Source of the DNA: Pseudofrankia sp. DC12
Lineage (GTDB): Bacteria; Actinomycetota; Actinomycetes; Frankiales; Frankiaceae
DNA length: 64,000 nt
NCBI RefSeq assembly: GCF_000966285.1
Contig: NZ_KQ031391.1
Location: 3,445,208-3,509,207 of the forward strand
Direction: 5' to 3'
The notes under the pieces were generated by a model, which was given only the letters and a program-made list of their open reading frames with translations, was not told where the DNA came from and did no database searches. Shown here piece after piece: positions 51,419-60,435 of the stretch. The translations under genes were made by a program, and so were the position numbers. The stretch's first letter is position 1. Every line of letters starts with the position of its first letter.

Positions 51419-53176
51419 TCAGCCCCAGGCGAGCAGGAGGGCGGGGTCGGTCAGCATGGCGGCGACGTCGGCGAGGACGGCGGAACCGAGCTCGCCGTCG
51501 ACCAGGCGGTGGTCGAAGGAGAGCGCGAGCTGGCCGACGGTGCGGACCGCGAGCTGGCCCTCGTGGACCCACGGGGCCGGGCGGATCGCGCCGACGGCGA
51601 GGATCGCGGCCTCGCCCGGGTTCAGGATCGGCGTGCCGATGTCGACGCCGAAGACCCCGATGTTGGTGATGGTGATCGTGCCGCCGCTGAGATCCGCGGG
51701 CGTCGCCCCGCCGGACCTGGTCCGGGTGGTCAGGTCGTGCAGGGCCTGGGCGAGCCCGGCGAGGCCGAGCCGGTCAGCCTCGGGGACATTCGGCACGAGC
51801 AGGCCTCGCGGCGAGGCGACCGCGATGCCGAGGTTGACGGCGGCGGAGACGACGATCTCCGGGTCACCGACGCCGCTCTCGGCCCAGGTCGCGTTGATCA
51901 TCGGGTGGCGCCGGACCGCGGCCAGCAGTGCACGGGCGACGAACAGCAACGGCGTCACCTTCAGGCCGGCGAACTCGGGCAGCGCGGCGATCCGGTCGCG
52001 GACCGCCAGCGTCGCCGTGAGGTCGACGGAGACGAACTCGGTGACGTGCGGCGCGGTGAAGGCGCTGCTCACCATGGCCCGCGCGGTCGCCCGGCGCACG
52101 CCGGCCACGCGGATCCGCCACGTCCGGCTGGCCTCGTCGAACGTGGCCCCGGCCGGGACCCAGCCGATGGGCTCGGCCGGCTGGCCGGCTGGCCGCCGCG
52201 GCGCCGGCCCGGTGCTCGACGCGGCGCCGTCAGGTCGTGCGGTGATGTCAGGTCGTGCGGTGATGTCAGGTCGTGCGGTGATGTCAGGTCGTGCGGTGCC
52301 GTCAGGACGTGCGGTGATGTCAGGTCGTGCGGTGATGTCAGGTCGTGCGGTGATGTCGGGCGGCACGGTCCGTGGCCCCCAGCCGGGCGCGGCAGGCGCT
52401 CCGGGCGAGGTGGCGAAGGATCCGGCGGGCCTGGGCGGCGCCGGAGACGTGAGCCGAGTGGCTGCCGACGGCGGTTCCGGATGACCGAGGACGCCGGCAG
52501 CCGCCTCGACGTCGTGCCGGCTGATGGTGCCCGCGGGGCCGGTGCCGACCAGCCCGCTGAGGTCGACACCCAGGTCGCGGGCCAGGCGGCGCACGGGTGG
52601 CTTCGCCAGCGCGGGTCCGCCGTCGTGCGGGTGGTCTGACGGCGTGGCGGTGGCGGCCCGGCCTCCGGCGGGCCGCCTGATCGCGGCCTGGGCGCCGGTG
52701 GCGGCCGCCGCGGGGTGATGGCGGCGGCGGGCTCGGCCGGGGCCGCCTGGCCCGCCGGCGGCAGCGGCGCGCGGGCCGTAGCCGACGAGCATCGGCTCCC
52801 GGCTGCCACCAGCCGCGCCGGCCGGCGCCGGAACGGTCGCCCCTCCCGGCGGGTTCGGGGTGCGGGCGGCGGTGCCGCCCGGCCGGGCGGCACCGGTCCT
52901 TGGCGAACCGTCGGTCGGGGCCATCTCGGCGGTCTCGTCGTCCTCAATGGTGACCAGGACGGTTCCCACCGAGATCGTGTCGCCCGCCGCGCCATGGGTC
53001 GCGACCAGCCGGCCGGCGAACGGGCTTGGCAGCTCGACCACGGCCTTCGCCGTCTCCACCTCGACCAGCGGCTGGTTGACGGTCACCTGGTCGCCGGCCG
53101 TGATCAGCCAGTGGACGATCTCTGCCTCCGCGAGCCCCTCGCCCAGGTCGGGGAGCCGGAACTCTCGTCGCGCCAC
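51419..53176 (-). CDS. bkdC: Branched-chain 2-oxoacid dehydrogenase E2 (lipoyl acyltransferase)
   Basis: Core acyltransferase passing the acyl group from lipoate to CoA. The 585-residue protein has an N-terminal lipoyl domain (1-80; lipoyl Lys in EVETAKAVVELPSP), a Pro/Ala linker, the E1/E3-binding domain (PPVRRLARDLGVDLSGLVGTGPAGTISRHDV, seen from about 193), a second linker of ARPDIT hexapeptide repeats, and the catalytic domain ending LSFDHRLVDGELGS with the active His and Asp. Start GTG 53176 has GGAG six bases upstream. Third gene of E1alpha-E1beta-E2; no E3 gene here. Branched-chain rather than pyruvate specificity is inferred from the split E1 with this E2. Confidence 0.9.
   Translation of the reverse strand: MARREFRLPDLGEGLAEAEIVHWLITAGDQVTVNQPLVEVETAKAVVELPSPFAGRLVATHGAAGDTISVGTVLVTIEDDETAEMAPTDGSPRTGAARPGGTAARTPNPPGGATVPAPAGAAGGSREPMLVGYGPRAAAAGGPGGPGRARRRHHPAAAATGAQAAIRRPAGGRAATATPSDHPHDGGPALAKPPVRRLARDLGVDLSGLVGTGPAGTISRHDVEAAAGVLGHPEPPSAATRLTSPAPPRPAGSFATSPGAPAAPGWGPRTVPPDITARPDITARPDITARPDGTARPDITARPDITARPDITARPDGAASSTGPAPRRPAGQPAEPIGWVPAGATFDEASRTWRIRVAGVRRATARAMVSSAFTAPHVTEFVSVDLTATLAVRDRIAALPEFAGLKVTPLLFVARALLAAVRRHPMINATWAESGVGDPEIVVSAAVNLGIAVASPRGLLVPNVPEADRLGLAGLAQALHDLTTRTRSGGATPADLSGGTITITNIGVFGVDIGTPILNPGEAAILAVGAIRPAPWVHEGQLAVRTVGQLALSFDHRLVDGELGSAVLADVAAMLTDPALLLAWG
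52229..52354. repeat. 18-bp in-frame tandem repeat in the E2 linker (7 copies)
   Basis: Seven contiguous copies of an 18-base unit (GTCAGGTCGTGCGGTGAT, a few variants) encode seven ARPDIT-type hexapeptides on the minus strand between the binding and catalytic domains. Copy number sets linker length. Confidence 0.92.
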
Positions 53177-53279
53177 CGTGTCTCCATCCAGGGCTCAGCA
53201 GGTGAGGGGGCTCAGTCAGCGGGGGCGCTCAGCTGCTGAGGGGTGCCCAGGACCTGAGCGTCGTCCGTCGGGCCGGGGC

Positions 53280-54314
53280 TCAGTAGGTGAAGGTCCGGTC
53301 CACGGCGTCGAGGATGCGGTCGACGTCGGGGAGGTAGCTCTCCTCCAGCCGGGACGGCGGGTACGGGGTGTCGAAGCCGGTGACCCGCAGGACCGGCGCC
53401 TCCAGCGAGTAGAAGGCCTGCTCGGTGACCCGGGCGGCTACCTCGGCGGAGAGTGAGACGTTCGACGGCGCCTCGTGCACCACCACCAGCCGCCCGGTCC
53501 GCCGGACCGACTCGACCACCGGTTCGAGGTCGAGCGGCGACAGCGTGCGCAGGTCGATGACCTCCAGGGACCGCCCGTCCTCGGCATCGGCGATGAGCGC
53601 CGCGTCCAGGCAGGTGCGCACCATCGGCCCGTAGCCGACGAGGGTGGCGTCCGAGCCTGGCCGGACCACCCGGCTGCTGAACAGCGGCGCCGGCACCCGG
53701 GCCGCGGGAACCGTCGTCGACCCGGCCCGCGCGTCCGCCTCGGCGATCCCCAGAACGACGGGGTCGACCTCGTCCTTCTCCCAGTAGCGCCGTTTCGGTT
53801 CCAGGAACACCACCGGGTCGTCGGCCGCGACGGCCTGCTGGATCATCACCTGGGCGTCGGCCGGGTTGGAGCAGGTCACCACCTTCAGCCCGGCGGTATG
53901 GCAGAAATACGCCTCCGGCGACTCGCTGTGGTGCTCGACCGCGCCGATCCCGCCGCCGACCGGAATCCGGATCGTCACCGGCATCCGCATCCGTCCGGCC
54001 GAGCGGTAGTGCAGCTTGGCCAGGTTGCTGACGATCTGGTCGAACGCCGGGTAGACGAAGCCGTCGAACTGGATCTCGCAGACCGGCCGGAAGCCGCGCA
54101 TCGCCAGCCCGATCGCCGTGCCGATGATCGCGGACTCGGCCAGCGGGGTGTCGATCACCCGGTCCTCGCCGAACCGGGCGCGCAGCCCGTCCGTCACCCG
54201 GAAGACGCCGCCGAGCCGCCCGACGTCCTCTCCCATCACGACGACCTTGGGGTCGGACTCCATCGCCGCGCGCAGCCCGTTGTTGAGCGCGCCGGCCAGC
54301 GTCAGTGTGGGCAC
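53280..54314 (-). CDS. bkdB: Branched-chain 2-oxoacid dehydrogenase E1 beta
   Basis: Beta subunit of the thiamine-diphosphate decarboxylase. The 344-residue product has the transketolase pyrimidine-binding domain (VVVMGEDVGRLGGVFRVT, TPLAESAIIGTAIGLAMRG, IQFDGFVYPAFDQI, PVGGGIGAVEHHSESPE) and a C-terminal domain (DATLVGYGPMV, EVIDLRTLSPLD). GTG 54314 follows GGAGG and lies inside the 3' end of E1alpha (13-base overlap), so translation is coupled. The longer open frame upstream is antisense or overlaps E1alpha and is rejected. 103 bases precede E2. Confidence 0.92.
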   Translation of the reverse strand: MPTLTLAGALNNGLRAAMESDPKVVVMGEDVGRLGGVFRVTDGLRARFGEDRVIDTPLAESAIIGTAIGLAMRGFRPVCEIQFDGFVYPAFDQIVSNLAKLHYRSAGRMRMPVTIRIPVGGGIGAVEHHSESPEAYFCHTAGLKVVTCSNPADAQVMIQQAVAADDPVVFLEPKRRYWEKDEVDPVVLGIAEADARAGSTTVPAARVPAPLFSSRVVRPGSDATLVGYGPMVRTCLDAALIADAEDGRSLEVIDLRTLSPLDLEPVVESVRRTGRLVVVHEAPSNVSLSAEVAARVTEQAFYSLEAPVLRVTGFDTPYPPSRLEESYLPDVDRILDAVDRTFTY

Positions 54315-55735
54315 GATGCCTCCGGACCTGGGACCTGCGGCGGAGCGACTGGCCGCCCGCCGTTGCGCCGTGCTGCCTCGCTCGGTGCCACCGCCTGGGC
54401 GGCTGGCACAGGCGCGACGGAAGTCTCGGCCCCGGCGGCGGGCGGGGCACCGTCCTCCCGCGACGAGGCCGCGGGTGGCCGGGGCGACGAAGCGGACGCG
54501 GACGGGCCAGTCGGGCCGGGAGCCGTGGAACCGCCCTGGTGCGGGTGATCGTCCGGGTAGGGGTCGCGCAAGCGTCCGGGTCCCGGGGACGGGTCGTCTG
54601 GGTACGGATTGTGCGGGTACGCCTCGGCGGCATCCAGATCCGCGTTCGTGAGGCCGGCGCCGTCCGTGCCGGCGGCGAGCAGGTCGGCGAGATCGGCCCG
54701 TTCGGCCGCCAGGAGCTGGCTCTCCTCGACGGTCACATGGTCGAACAGCGTGAGCGGCGCCGGGTCCGGCAGGGCCAGGCACCGGCGGCGCAGGTCGGCG
54801 GCGAGCTCGTCGGCCCGGGCGGCGATCGCGGTCTCACCCGCCGGGTTCAGCGCGTCCTGGGCGACGAGGTGGGCCCGTACCCGGGCGATCGGGTCGCGCC
54901 GGGCCCAGTCCGCGACCTCGGCGGCGTCCCGGTAGCGGGTCGGGTCGTCGGCGGTGGTGTGCGCACCCATCCGGTAGGTGACCGCCTCAATGAGTGTCGG
55001 CCCGTCACCTGCCCTGGCCCTTTCCAACGCCCAGCGGGTCGCGGCCAGGGTGGCGAGGACGTCGTTGCCGTCGACGCGCACGCCGGGGAAGCCGTAGCCG
55101 ACGGCCCGTTGGGAGATCGGCACCCGTGACTGGTAAGAGGTCGGTTCAGAGATCGCGTACTGGTTGTTCTGGCAGAAGAAGACGACCGGTGCGCCGAACA
55201 CGGCCGCCCAGCCGAACGCCTCGTTGACGTCGCCCTGGCTGGAGGCGCCGTCGCCGAAGTACGTGATCGTGGCGCATTGGCCGCCGTCCCGGGTGATGCC
55301 CATCGCGTAGCCGGTCGCGTGCAGCGTCTGCGCGCCGACGACGATCGCGTAGAGCGCGAAGCCGTGGTCAGCGGGGTCCCAGCCGCCGTGCGAGACGCCG
55401 CGGAAGAGCCCGAGGATCGCGACCGGGTCGACGCCCCGGCAGTAGGCGACGCCGTGTTCGCGGTACGACGGGAAGGCCATGTCATCCGGCGCGAGGGCCC
55501 GGGCGGAGCCGACCTGGGCCGCCTCCTGGCCGCGCAGCGGAGCCCAGAGCCCGAGCTCACCTTGGCGCTGCAGCGCGGTGGCCTCCTCGTCCAGCCGGCG
55601 GACGACCACCATGTCGGTGTACAGGTCCAGCAGGCCCGCGACGCCCACGTCCGCGACGTGCGCCTCGATCTCACGCCCGGACGCCGCCGCCACCCGCTGC
55701 CCGCTGGGCGTGAGCAGCTGCATCAGCTCCGTCAC
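54302..55735 (-). CDS. bkdA: Branched-chain 2-oxoacid dehydrogenase E1 alpha
   Basis: Alpha subunit that binds thiamine diphosphate. Motifs: PSYREHGVAYCRGVD, GVSHGGWDP, GDGASSQGDVNEAFGWAAVF (the ThDP motif) and AHTTADDPTRYR with the regulatory-loop region. The 477-residue form is longer than usual because the last 85 residues are a Pro/Ser/Asp-rich, apparently disordered tail not expected in the family. I take GTG 55735 as start: a promoter-like TTGCCG-16-TATCGT ends eight bases before it, the spacing of leaderless actinobacterial messages, and no ribosome site is visible. TTG 55771 and ATG 55723 are alternatives. Confidence 0.88.
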   Translation of the reverse strand: MTELMQLLTPSGQRVAAASGREIEAHVADVGVAGLLDLYTDMVVVRRLDEEATALQRQGELGLWAPLRGQEAAQVGSARALAPDDMAFPSYREHGVAYCRGVDPVAILGLFRGVSHGGWDPADHGFALYAIVVGAQTLHATGYAMGITRDGGQCATITYFGDGASSQGDVNEAFGWAAVFGAPVVFFCQNNQYAISEPTSYQSRVPISQRAVGYGFPGVRVDGNDVLATLAATRWALERARAGDGPTLIEAVTYRMGAHTTADDPTRYRDAAEVADWARRDPIARVRAHLVAQDALNPAGETAIAARADELAADLRRRCLALPDPAPLTLFDHVTVEESQLLAAERADLADLLAAGTDGAGLTNADLDAAEAYPHNPYPDDPSPGPGRLRDPYPDDHPHQGGSTAPGPTGPSASASSPRPPAASSREDGAPPAAGAETSVAPVPAAQAVAPSEAARRNGGRPVAPPQVPGPEASCPH

Positions 55736-55743
55736 GTTGGCTA

Positions 55744-55771
55744 ACGATAGGACGGTCTCCTGTAACGGCAA
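55744..55771 (-). promoter_or_regulatory. Promoter for the bkd operon, possibly leaderless
   Basis: Minus strand: -35 TTGCCG (55766-55771), 16-base spacer, -10 TATCGT (55744-55749), then eight bases to GTG 55735. If transcription begins at the GTG, the message has no leader. The remaining gap to the divergent oxidoreductase start (55913) holds nothing else I can assign. Confidence 0.5.
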
Positions 55772-55912
55772 GCCAGAAACGCCTTACTGATCAACGAGCG
55801 GTGGGGTGACGCCGCCGATCCCTGCGGGCCGAGGCCGAGGCTTCGGACGCGATCCGCGCCGGCGACAGGGCGCCGTCCGGTAGAGGCCGGGTGAGGTCGG
55901 TACGGTGACGGC

Positions 55913-56869
55913 GTGAGCGGATCCGAGGAACCAACCGTGCCCACCGCGAGCCCGGCCGCCCGGCCGTTGGTCGACGGTGCTGTCCTTGGCCGGGTCGGCG
56001 TCTGGAGCGGGCAGTTCGACTTCTCGCCGGCCACCGTGGTGCGGGAGGCCGTCGCCGAGCTCGACGAGCTGGGCTACCCGACGGTCTGGACCGGCGAGGT
56101 CAAGGGCCGGGAGGTGCTGGTGACGGCCGGGCTGATGCTCGCCGCCACGGCCCGGATCACCGTCGCGACCGGCATCGCGCAGATCCTGGCCCGCAACCCG
56201 CTCACGATGGCCGCCGGCCAGCTCGCCCTGGCCGAGGCGTTCCCGGGGCGGTTCGTGCTCGGCCTCGGGGTCTCGCACGCCGAGCTGATGCAGATCCGCG
56301 GCGCGCCGTACACGAAGCCGCTCGGCCAGATGTCGGCCTATCTGGCTGAGATGGACCGGATGGCCTCCGAACAGTACAGGGCGGTACCTCCGCTGACCGA
56401 GCCGCCGCGGGTGCTGGCCGCGCTCGGGCCGAAGATGCTGGAGCTCGCCCGCGACCGGGCCGACGGGGCACACACCTACTTCGTGCCGCCCGAGCACACC
56501 GCGGCCGCTCGCAAGGCGCTCGGCTCCGGCAAGCTGCTCGTCCCCGAGCAGGCGTTCGTGCTCGACACGGACACCGAGCGGGCCCGGGAGCTGGCCCGCC
56601 GGCATACCGGCTCCTACCTGCGGCTGCCGAACTACACCAACAACCTGCGCCGTTACGGCTACACCGACGACGACTTCGCGAACGCGGGCTCCGACCGGCT
56701 GGTCGACATGATCGTCCCGCATGGTGGTCCCGAGATGCTGGCGGCGCGGATCGCCGAGCATCTGGACGCGGGCGCCGACCAGGTCGCCATCCAGGTACTC
56801 GACTACGACCGGCGCGGCCTGCCCCGCCGCCAGTGGCGCGAGCTCGCGCCGGCCCTGCTCGCCCTGTAG
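55913..56869 (+). CDS. LLM-class F420-dependent oxidoreductase
   Basis: Luciferase-like TIM-barrel flavin/deazaflavin oxidoreductase of the TIGR03620-like group. The 318-residue product shows LGRVGVWSGQFDFSPATVVREAVAELDELGYPTVWTGE at its start, ATGIAQILARNPLTMAAGQLALAEAFPGRFVLGLGVSH (from about 87) and RVLAALGPKMLELARDRADGAHTYFVPPEHT, typical of actinobacterial F420-binding members. GTG 55913 is the likely start; the first 18 residues are non-conserved. Divergent from the bkd operon. Substrate unknown; F420 use is inferred from the subgroup. Confidence 0.88.
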   Translation: MSGSEEPTVPTASPAARPLVDGAVLGRVGVWSGQFDFSPATVVREAVAELDELGYPTVWTGEVKGREVLVTAGLMLAATARITVATGIAQILARNPLTMAAGQLALAEAFPGRFVLGLGVSHAELMQIRGAPYTKPLGQMSAYLAEMDRMASEQYRAVPPLTEPPRVLAALGPKMLELARDRADGAHTYFVPPEHTAAARKALGSGKLLVPEQAFVLDTDTERARELARRHTGSYLRLPNYTNNLRRYGYTDDDFANAGSDRLVDMIVPHGGPEMLAARIAEHLDAGADQVAIQVLDYDRRGLPRRQWRELAPALLAL

Positions 56870-56902
56870 GCGACGGGCGACGCGTGCTGCGGCCTCGCCT
56901 TC

Positions 56903-56956
56903 CATGATCTGGTGGATTTCCGGTAGCCCCGACGACCGGGAATCCACCAGATCATG
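56903..56956. repeat. 22-bp inverted repeat
   Basis: Arms CATGATCTGGTGGATTTCC... (56903-56924) and 56935-56956 pair with a single mismatch around a ten-base loop, 34 bases after the oxidoreductase stop. Could be a terminator, but it is long and its arms are less GC-rich than the surrounding DNA. Confidence 0.8.
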
Positions 56957-57184
56957 ATTCGGTCCGCCGACCGCCGCGAGCCGGCCGGCGGGTCGATGGC
57001 AAGTGGTCTGTCGGTGTCTGCGTACCGTGTCCTCTGGCTGGGGAGCCGGAACGGGCAGGGTGGAGCTGCGGTGCCGTCGCGCGGGGATCAGGGCAGGCCG
57101 GACGCCTCCGGTGTGGGCGTTCGCGCCCCGGAACGCCGCGAAGGTCCCAGGTTCGGCAGGTCATCGGGCGCCGGCCAGCGCCGG

Positions 57185-58393
57185 ATGGATGGCCGCCGCG
57201 GTCCGGGTGGCCGGCCTGGTCCGGGTGGCCGGCTCAGCGGGCCGGCGCGGGCCGCGGCCGCGCTGACGGCCGTCGGGTTGGCCCTGGCGGGCTGTGGGCT
57301 GCTCGGCGGGTCGTCGTCCTACGCCCCGTCCGGTGGCGTCGATGCCGGGGCTTCGACGGGCGTGGCGGACCAGGCGTCCGCGTCGACGACGGCGAACGTG
57401 CCGCCGGGCGGGACGCAGCGGGCGCCGACCGGTCAGCCGGTGACGCTGCAGTTCGGTGGCGACGTGCACTTCGCCGGTTCGGCGGCCGCGGCCCTGAACG
57501 GCTTCGGCCCGATCGTGCCTGAACTGTCGGCCGCCGACCTCACCATGGTGAACCTGGAGACCGCGATCACCGATGGTGGCGAGCCGGCGGACAAGGAATT
57601 CACCTTCCGAGCCCCGTCCCGGGCGTTCACCGCACTGCGCGGCGCCGGCGTCGACGTCGTCACGATGGCGAACAACCACGCGATGGACTACGGCGTGACC
57701 GGCCTGCGGGACACGTTGAGCGCCGCCCAGGCGGCCAACTTCCCGGTCGTCGGGATCGGCGCGGACGACACCGCCGCGTTCCGGCCGTACAAGGTCACCA
57801 TCAAGGGCCAGCGGATCGCGATCATCGCGGCGACCCGGGTGCTGGACGACAACCTGGCCGCCGCCTGGACGGCCGGGCCGGGCAAGCCGGGCCTGGCGTC
57901 GGCCAAGGACATGACGGAGCTGCTGGCCGCGGTGCGAGCGGCGCGCGCCGAGGCGGACACCGTCGTGGTGGACCTGCACTGGGGCGTCGAGACCCACAGC
58001 TGCCCGGGCACCGACCAGACCGGGATCGTCCCGCAGCTGGTCAACGCCGGGGCTGACATCGTCGTCGGCTCGCACGCCCACGTGCTCGAGGGCGGCGGCT
58101 GGCACCCGTCCGGCGCGTTCGTCGACTACGGCCTGGGCAACTTCGTCTTCTACTCCTCGGGCATGGGCGCGAGCACGCAGAGCGGAATCCTGCGCCTCAC
58201 CGTCCAGGGCCGGGCGGTGACCCAGGCCCAGTGGCTGCCGGCCCGGATCTCCGGCGGCCTGCCCAGGCCCGCGACCGGGGTCGACGCGCAGCAGATCGTG
58301 GGCACCGTCGGCTCGCTGCAGCAGTGCGCCGGCCTCAACCCGAACCCACCCGCCTGGGGCGCCATCCCCGCGTCATCCGCCATCCCCGCGTAA
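57185..58393 (+). CDS. CapA-family metallophosphatase-fold lipoprotein
   Basis: Proteins of this fold include the capsule protein CapA of poly-gamma-glutamate systems, but most actinobacterial members are uncharacterised. The 402-residue precursor has a signal segment with lipobox LALAGC (Cys about 37), a Ser/Ala linker and the domain: QFGGDVHFAG, TMVNLETAIT, MANNHAMDYG, VVDLHWGVETHSCPG, VGSHAHVLEG, VDYGLGNFVFYS. The Asp/His/Asn residues of the metal site are present. ATG 57185 gives a normal signal peptide; the frame is open to 56954, inside the inverted repeat. Pgs synthetase genes are absent. Confidence 0.82.
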   Translation: MDGRRGPGGRPGPGGRLSGPARAAAALTAVGLALAGCGLLGGSSSYAPSGGVDAGASTGVADQASASTTANVPPGGTQRAPTGQPVTLQFGGDVHFAGSAAAALNGFGPIVPELSAADLTMVNLETAITDGGEPADKEFTFRAPSRAFTALRGAGVDVVTMANNHAMDYGVTGLRDTLSAAQAANFPVVGIGADDTAAFRPYKVTIKGQRIAIIAATRVLDDNLAAAWTAGPGKPGLASAKDMTELLAAVRAARAEADTVVVDLHWGVETHSCPGTDQTGIVPQLVNAGADIVVGSHAHVLEGGGWHPSGAFVDYGLGNFVFYSSGMGASTQSGILRLTVQGRAVTQAQWLPARISGGLPRPATGVDAQQIVGTVGSLQQCAGLNPNPPAWGAIPASSAIPA

Positions 58394-58443
58394 TCCGTCC
58401 CGCCCGTGGCGGCCCCGACCCACGGCTGACCGGCCCGGTGGGG

Positions 58444-60435
58444 CTATGAGCAGCGGGCGAGGACGCGCAGGGTGCCAGTGCCGGGGTAGTCAAAGGTCTG
58501 CGTCGCGCACCAGCCCGCGGCGCGCAGGCTCGCGAGCTCGCCGGCCGTGCCGGCCCGGTCGTAGACGAGGACGAAGAGCAGCAGCCGGTCCGGCGTCGGG
58601 CCCCGGCGCGCGGCGAGTGCGGCACGCGCCTCGCCCTTGCCCACCGCGGTGAGGAACACCGTCGCACCGGTGGGCACGCGCGGCCCGACCGGCCCAGGCT
58701 GCTTCGCCGACGACGCGAGGAAAGGCCCGTCCGCGCTGACGTCCATGGCATACAGCCAGCCGGACCGGGCGAGCCGGCCGCCGGCCACGACGACATCGCC
58801 CGGGCGGTAGAGCCGCCGGGTCTGGGTCGTCGCGTCGACCATGAGCGCCACCGGGCGGATCTCGCCGCGTTCCCGCCACAGCGGCCGCAGCGCGCTCGCC
58901 GACGCGGCCGGCGTCGCCGCGAGCACGACCAGGATGGCGACCAGCGCGGCTCGCGCGACCTCCCGGCCCGGCCGGCCGAGCCGGTGCCAGCCGGACGCGG
59001 CCAGCCGGCAGTACCGGACCAGGGCGCCCAGGCCGAGCCTGCGGGCGGTCGAGGCCCGTCGCCGGACGTGGTCCAGCTGGGCCAGGGGGTCGCGGGTGCT
59101 GGCGCGGCGGGCGAGGCGGTCGCCACCGGTGCCGACGACCGTGACCAGCAGTGGGACGAGGAAGAGGTTCGTGCGGTTGGCGCCGAAGGGCCAGTAGCGG
59201 CCGGCGCTGGCGGCAAGGGCGAGCACGAGCGCGCCTAGCACGGCCGCGACCACGTACCCACCGTCGTCCGCCGTCGCCGGCCGGTCGGACGGGCGGTGCG
59301 CGCCGCCGATGCCCCAGACCGTCCGGCTGATCGTGCTCCCGCGGGCCAGCGCGGCCGCGCCGACGAGGAACGCCACGGCGGCGGCGGGGGCGAGCAGCCA
59401 GGCCGCCGCGAAGGTCGGGTCGGTGGCCGGGTGCACCAGGTTCGGGTCGTACCGGTCGACGCCGGTCGGGGCGCCGCCGAAGATCCGGACCAGCTCACGG
59501 GCGACGAAACGCAGGCCGCCCAGCGGACCGCGGCCGGCCAGGAACTGGGTGTTCCAGAACTGGCTGGCCCGCTGGCTCGACTGATGGCCGATGAACAGCC
59601 ACGTGTGCAGCCCACAGATCACGACCGCCGGCGCCGCGGTGGCCGCGGCCCACAGCCGGTGGCGCCAGCCGACTCGCCAGCTCCCGTAGCGGTAGCCGTA
59701 ACCGGCGGTCACCACGTCGACGGCGGCCAGCGGGATGACCAGGAGCGCCGCCGGAACGGAGAACAGTGCGACCAGGCCCGCGGCGGTGCGCCAGCCGAGC
59801 CGCCGGTGCCACGGGGCCGTGCTCGGCGCCCTGACCCACAGCCAGACGATCACGAGCGAGGCGAGCGCCTCGACGCTGTACGGCTTGAGCTGGGTGCCGA
59901 GGTCGACCACGACCCCGGACAGGCCGAGGCTGGCCGCCGCCAGGCCGGCCGCCACCGGACCGGCGAAGCGGCGGATGAACGCGTACGTGACGACCGGCAG
60001 CGCCACCAGCGCCACCAGTTCGGGAACCCGCAGAGCCCAGGCGTGCCAGCCGGCGACGTCGCCGACGAGGCGGATGAGCACCGCCCAGCCGAGGGCCGAC
60101 GGCGTGTTCGCCTGCGCGAGCTGGGACCAGTACGTCGACGGCGGCGCGGACAGGAAGTGCGGCCGCCAGATCTCGTCGTACCAGAGCGGCCTGGCCAGCA
60201 TCGTGTGCAGCACGGCCAGCACGGCGACGACCGCGCCGGCCAGGGCGGCGGGCACGGCGATATCCACAGCCGCCCGGGGATGCCGACGGGCCGGCGGGCG
60301 CGGGGCCGGCGGGGTGACGGTCCCGGCGTCGGGGCCGCGCGAGGCCTCTTCCGGGCCTCCCGGCTCGGCTACGCCGGGTAGCGGCTCCTTGGTCGACTCG
60401 ACGCTGGCATCCACAGTTGAGAGAGGCTTATCCAC
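58444..60435 (-). CDS. Multi-pass glycosyltransferase-like membrane protein (GT-C type)
   Basis: A 663-residue protein with about 10-12 hydrophobic segments from residue 58 to 500 and a soluble C-terminal region (about 510-663). The first extracytoplasmic loop contains RPLWYDEIWRPHFL, with the Asp-Glu pair typical of GT-C (lipid-sugar dependent) glycosyltransferases such as ArnT/PMT-like enzymes. The acceptor is unknown. The first 55 residues are Pro/Glu-rich and cytoplasmic. GTG 60435 is used as start; it overlaps a perfect DnaA box (60428-60436). No sugar-lipid genes adjoin it. Confidence 0.75.
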   Translation of the reverse strand: MDKPLSTVDASVESTKEPLPGVAEPGGPEEASRGPDAGTVTPPAPRPPARRHPRAAVDIAVPAALAGAVVAVLAVLHTMLARPLWYDEIWRPHFLSAPPSTYWSQLAQANTPSALGWAVLIRLVGDVAGWHAWALRVPELVALVALPVVTYAFIRRFAGPVAAGLAAASLGLSGVVVDLGTQLKPYSVEALASLVIVWLWVRAPSTAPWHRRLGWRTAAGLVALFSVPAALLVIPLAAVDVVTAGYGYRYGSWRVGWRHRLWAAATAAPAVVICGLHTWLFIGHQSSQRASQFWNTQFLAGRGPLGGLRFVARELVRIFGGAPTGVDRYDPNLVHPATDPTFAAAWLLAPAAAVAFLVGAAALARGSTISRTVWGIGGAHRPSDRPATADDGGYVVAAVLGALVLALAASAGRYWPFGANRTNLFLVPLLVTVVGTGGDRLARRASTRDPLAQLDHVRRRASTARRLGLGALVRYCRLAASGWHRLGRPGREVARAALVAILVVLAATPAASASALRPLWRERGEIRPVALMVDATTQTRRLYRPGDVVVAGGRLARSGWLYAMDVSADGPFLASSAKQPGPVGPRVPTGATVFLTAVGKGEARAALAARRGPTPDRLLLFVLVYDRAGTAGELASLRAAGWCATQTFDYPGTGTLRVLARCS

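Noticed and set aside
54315-54782. Upstream extension of the E1beta frame
   Set aside because: Overlaps E1alpha coding sequence in another frame; GGAGG before GTG 54314 and E1beta similarity start there.
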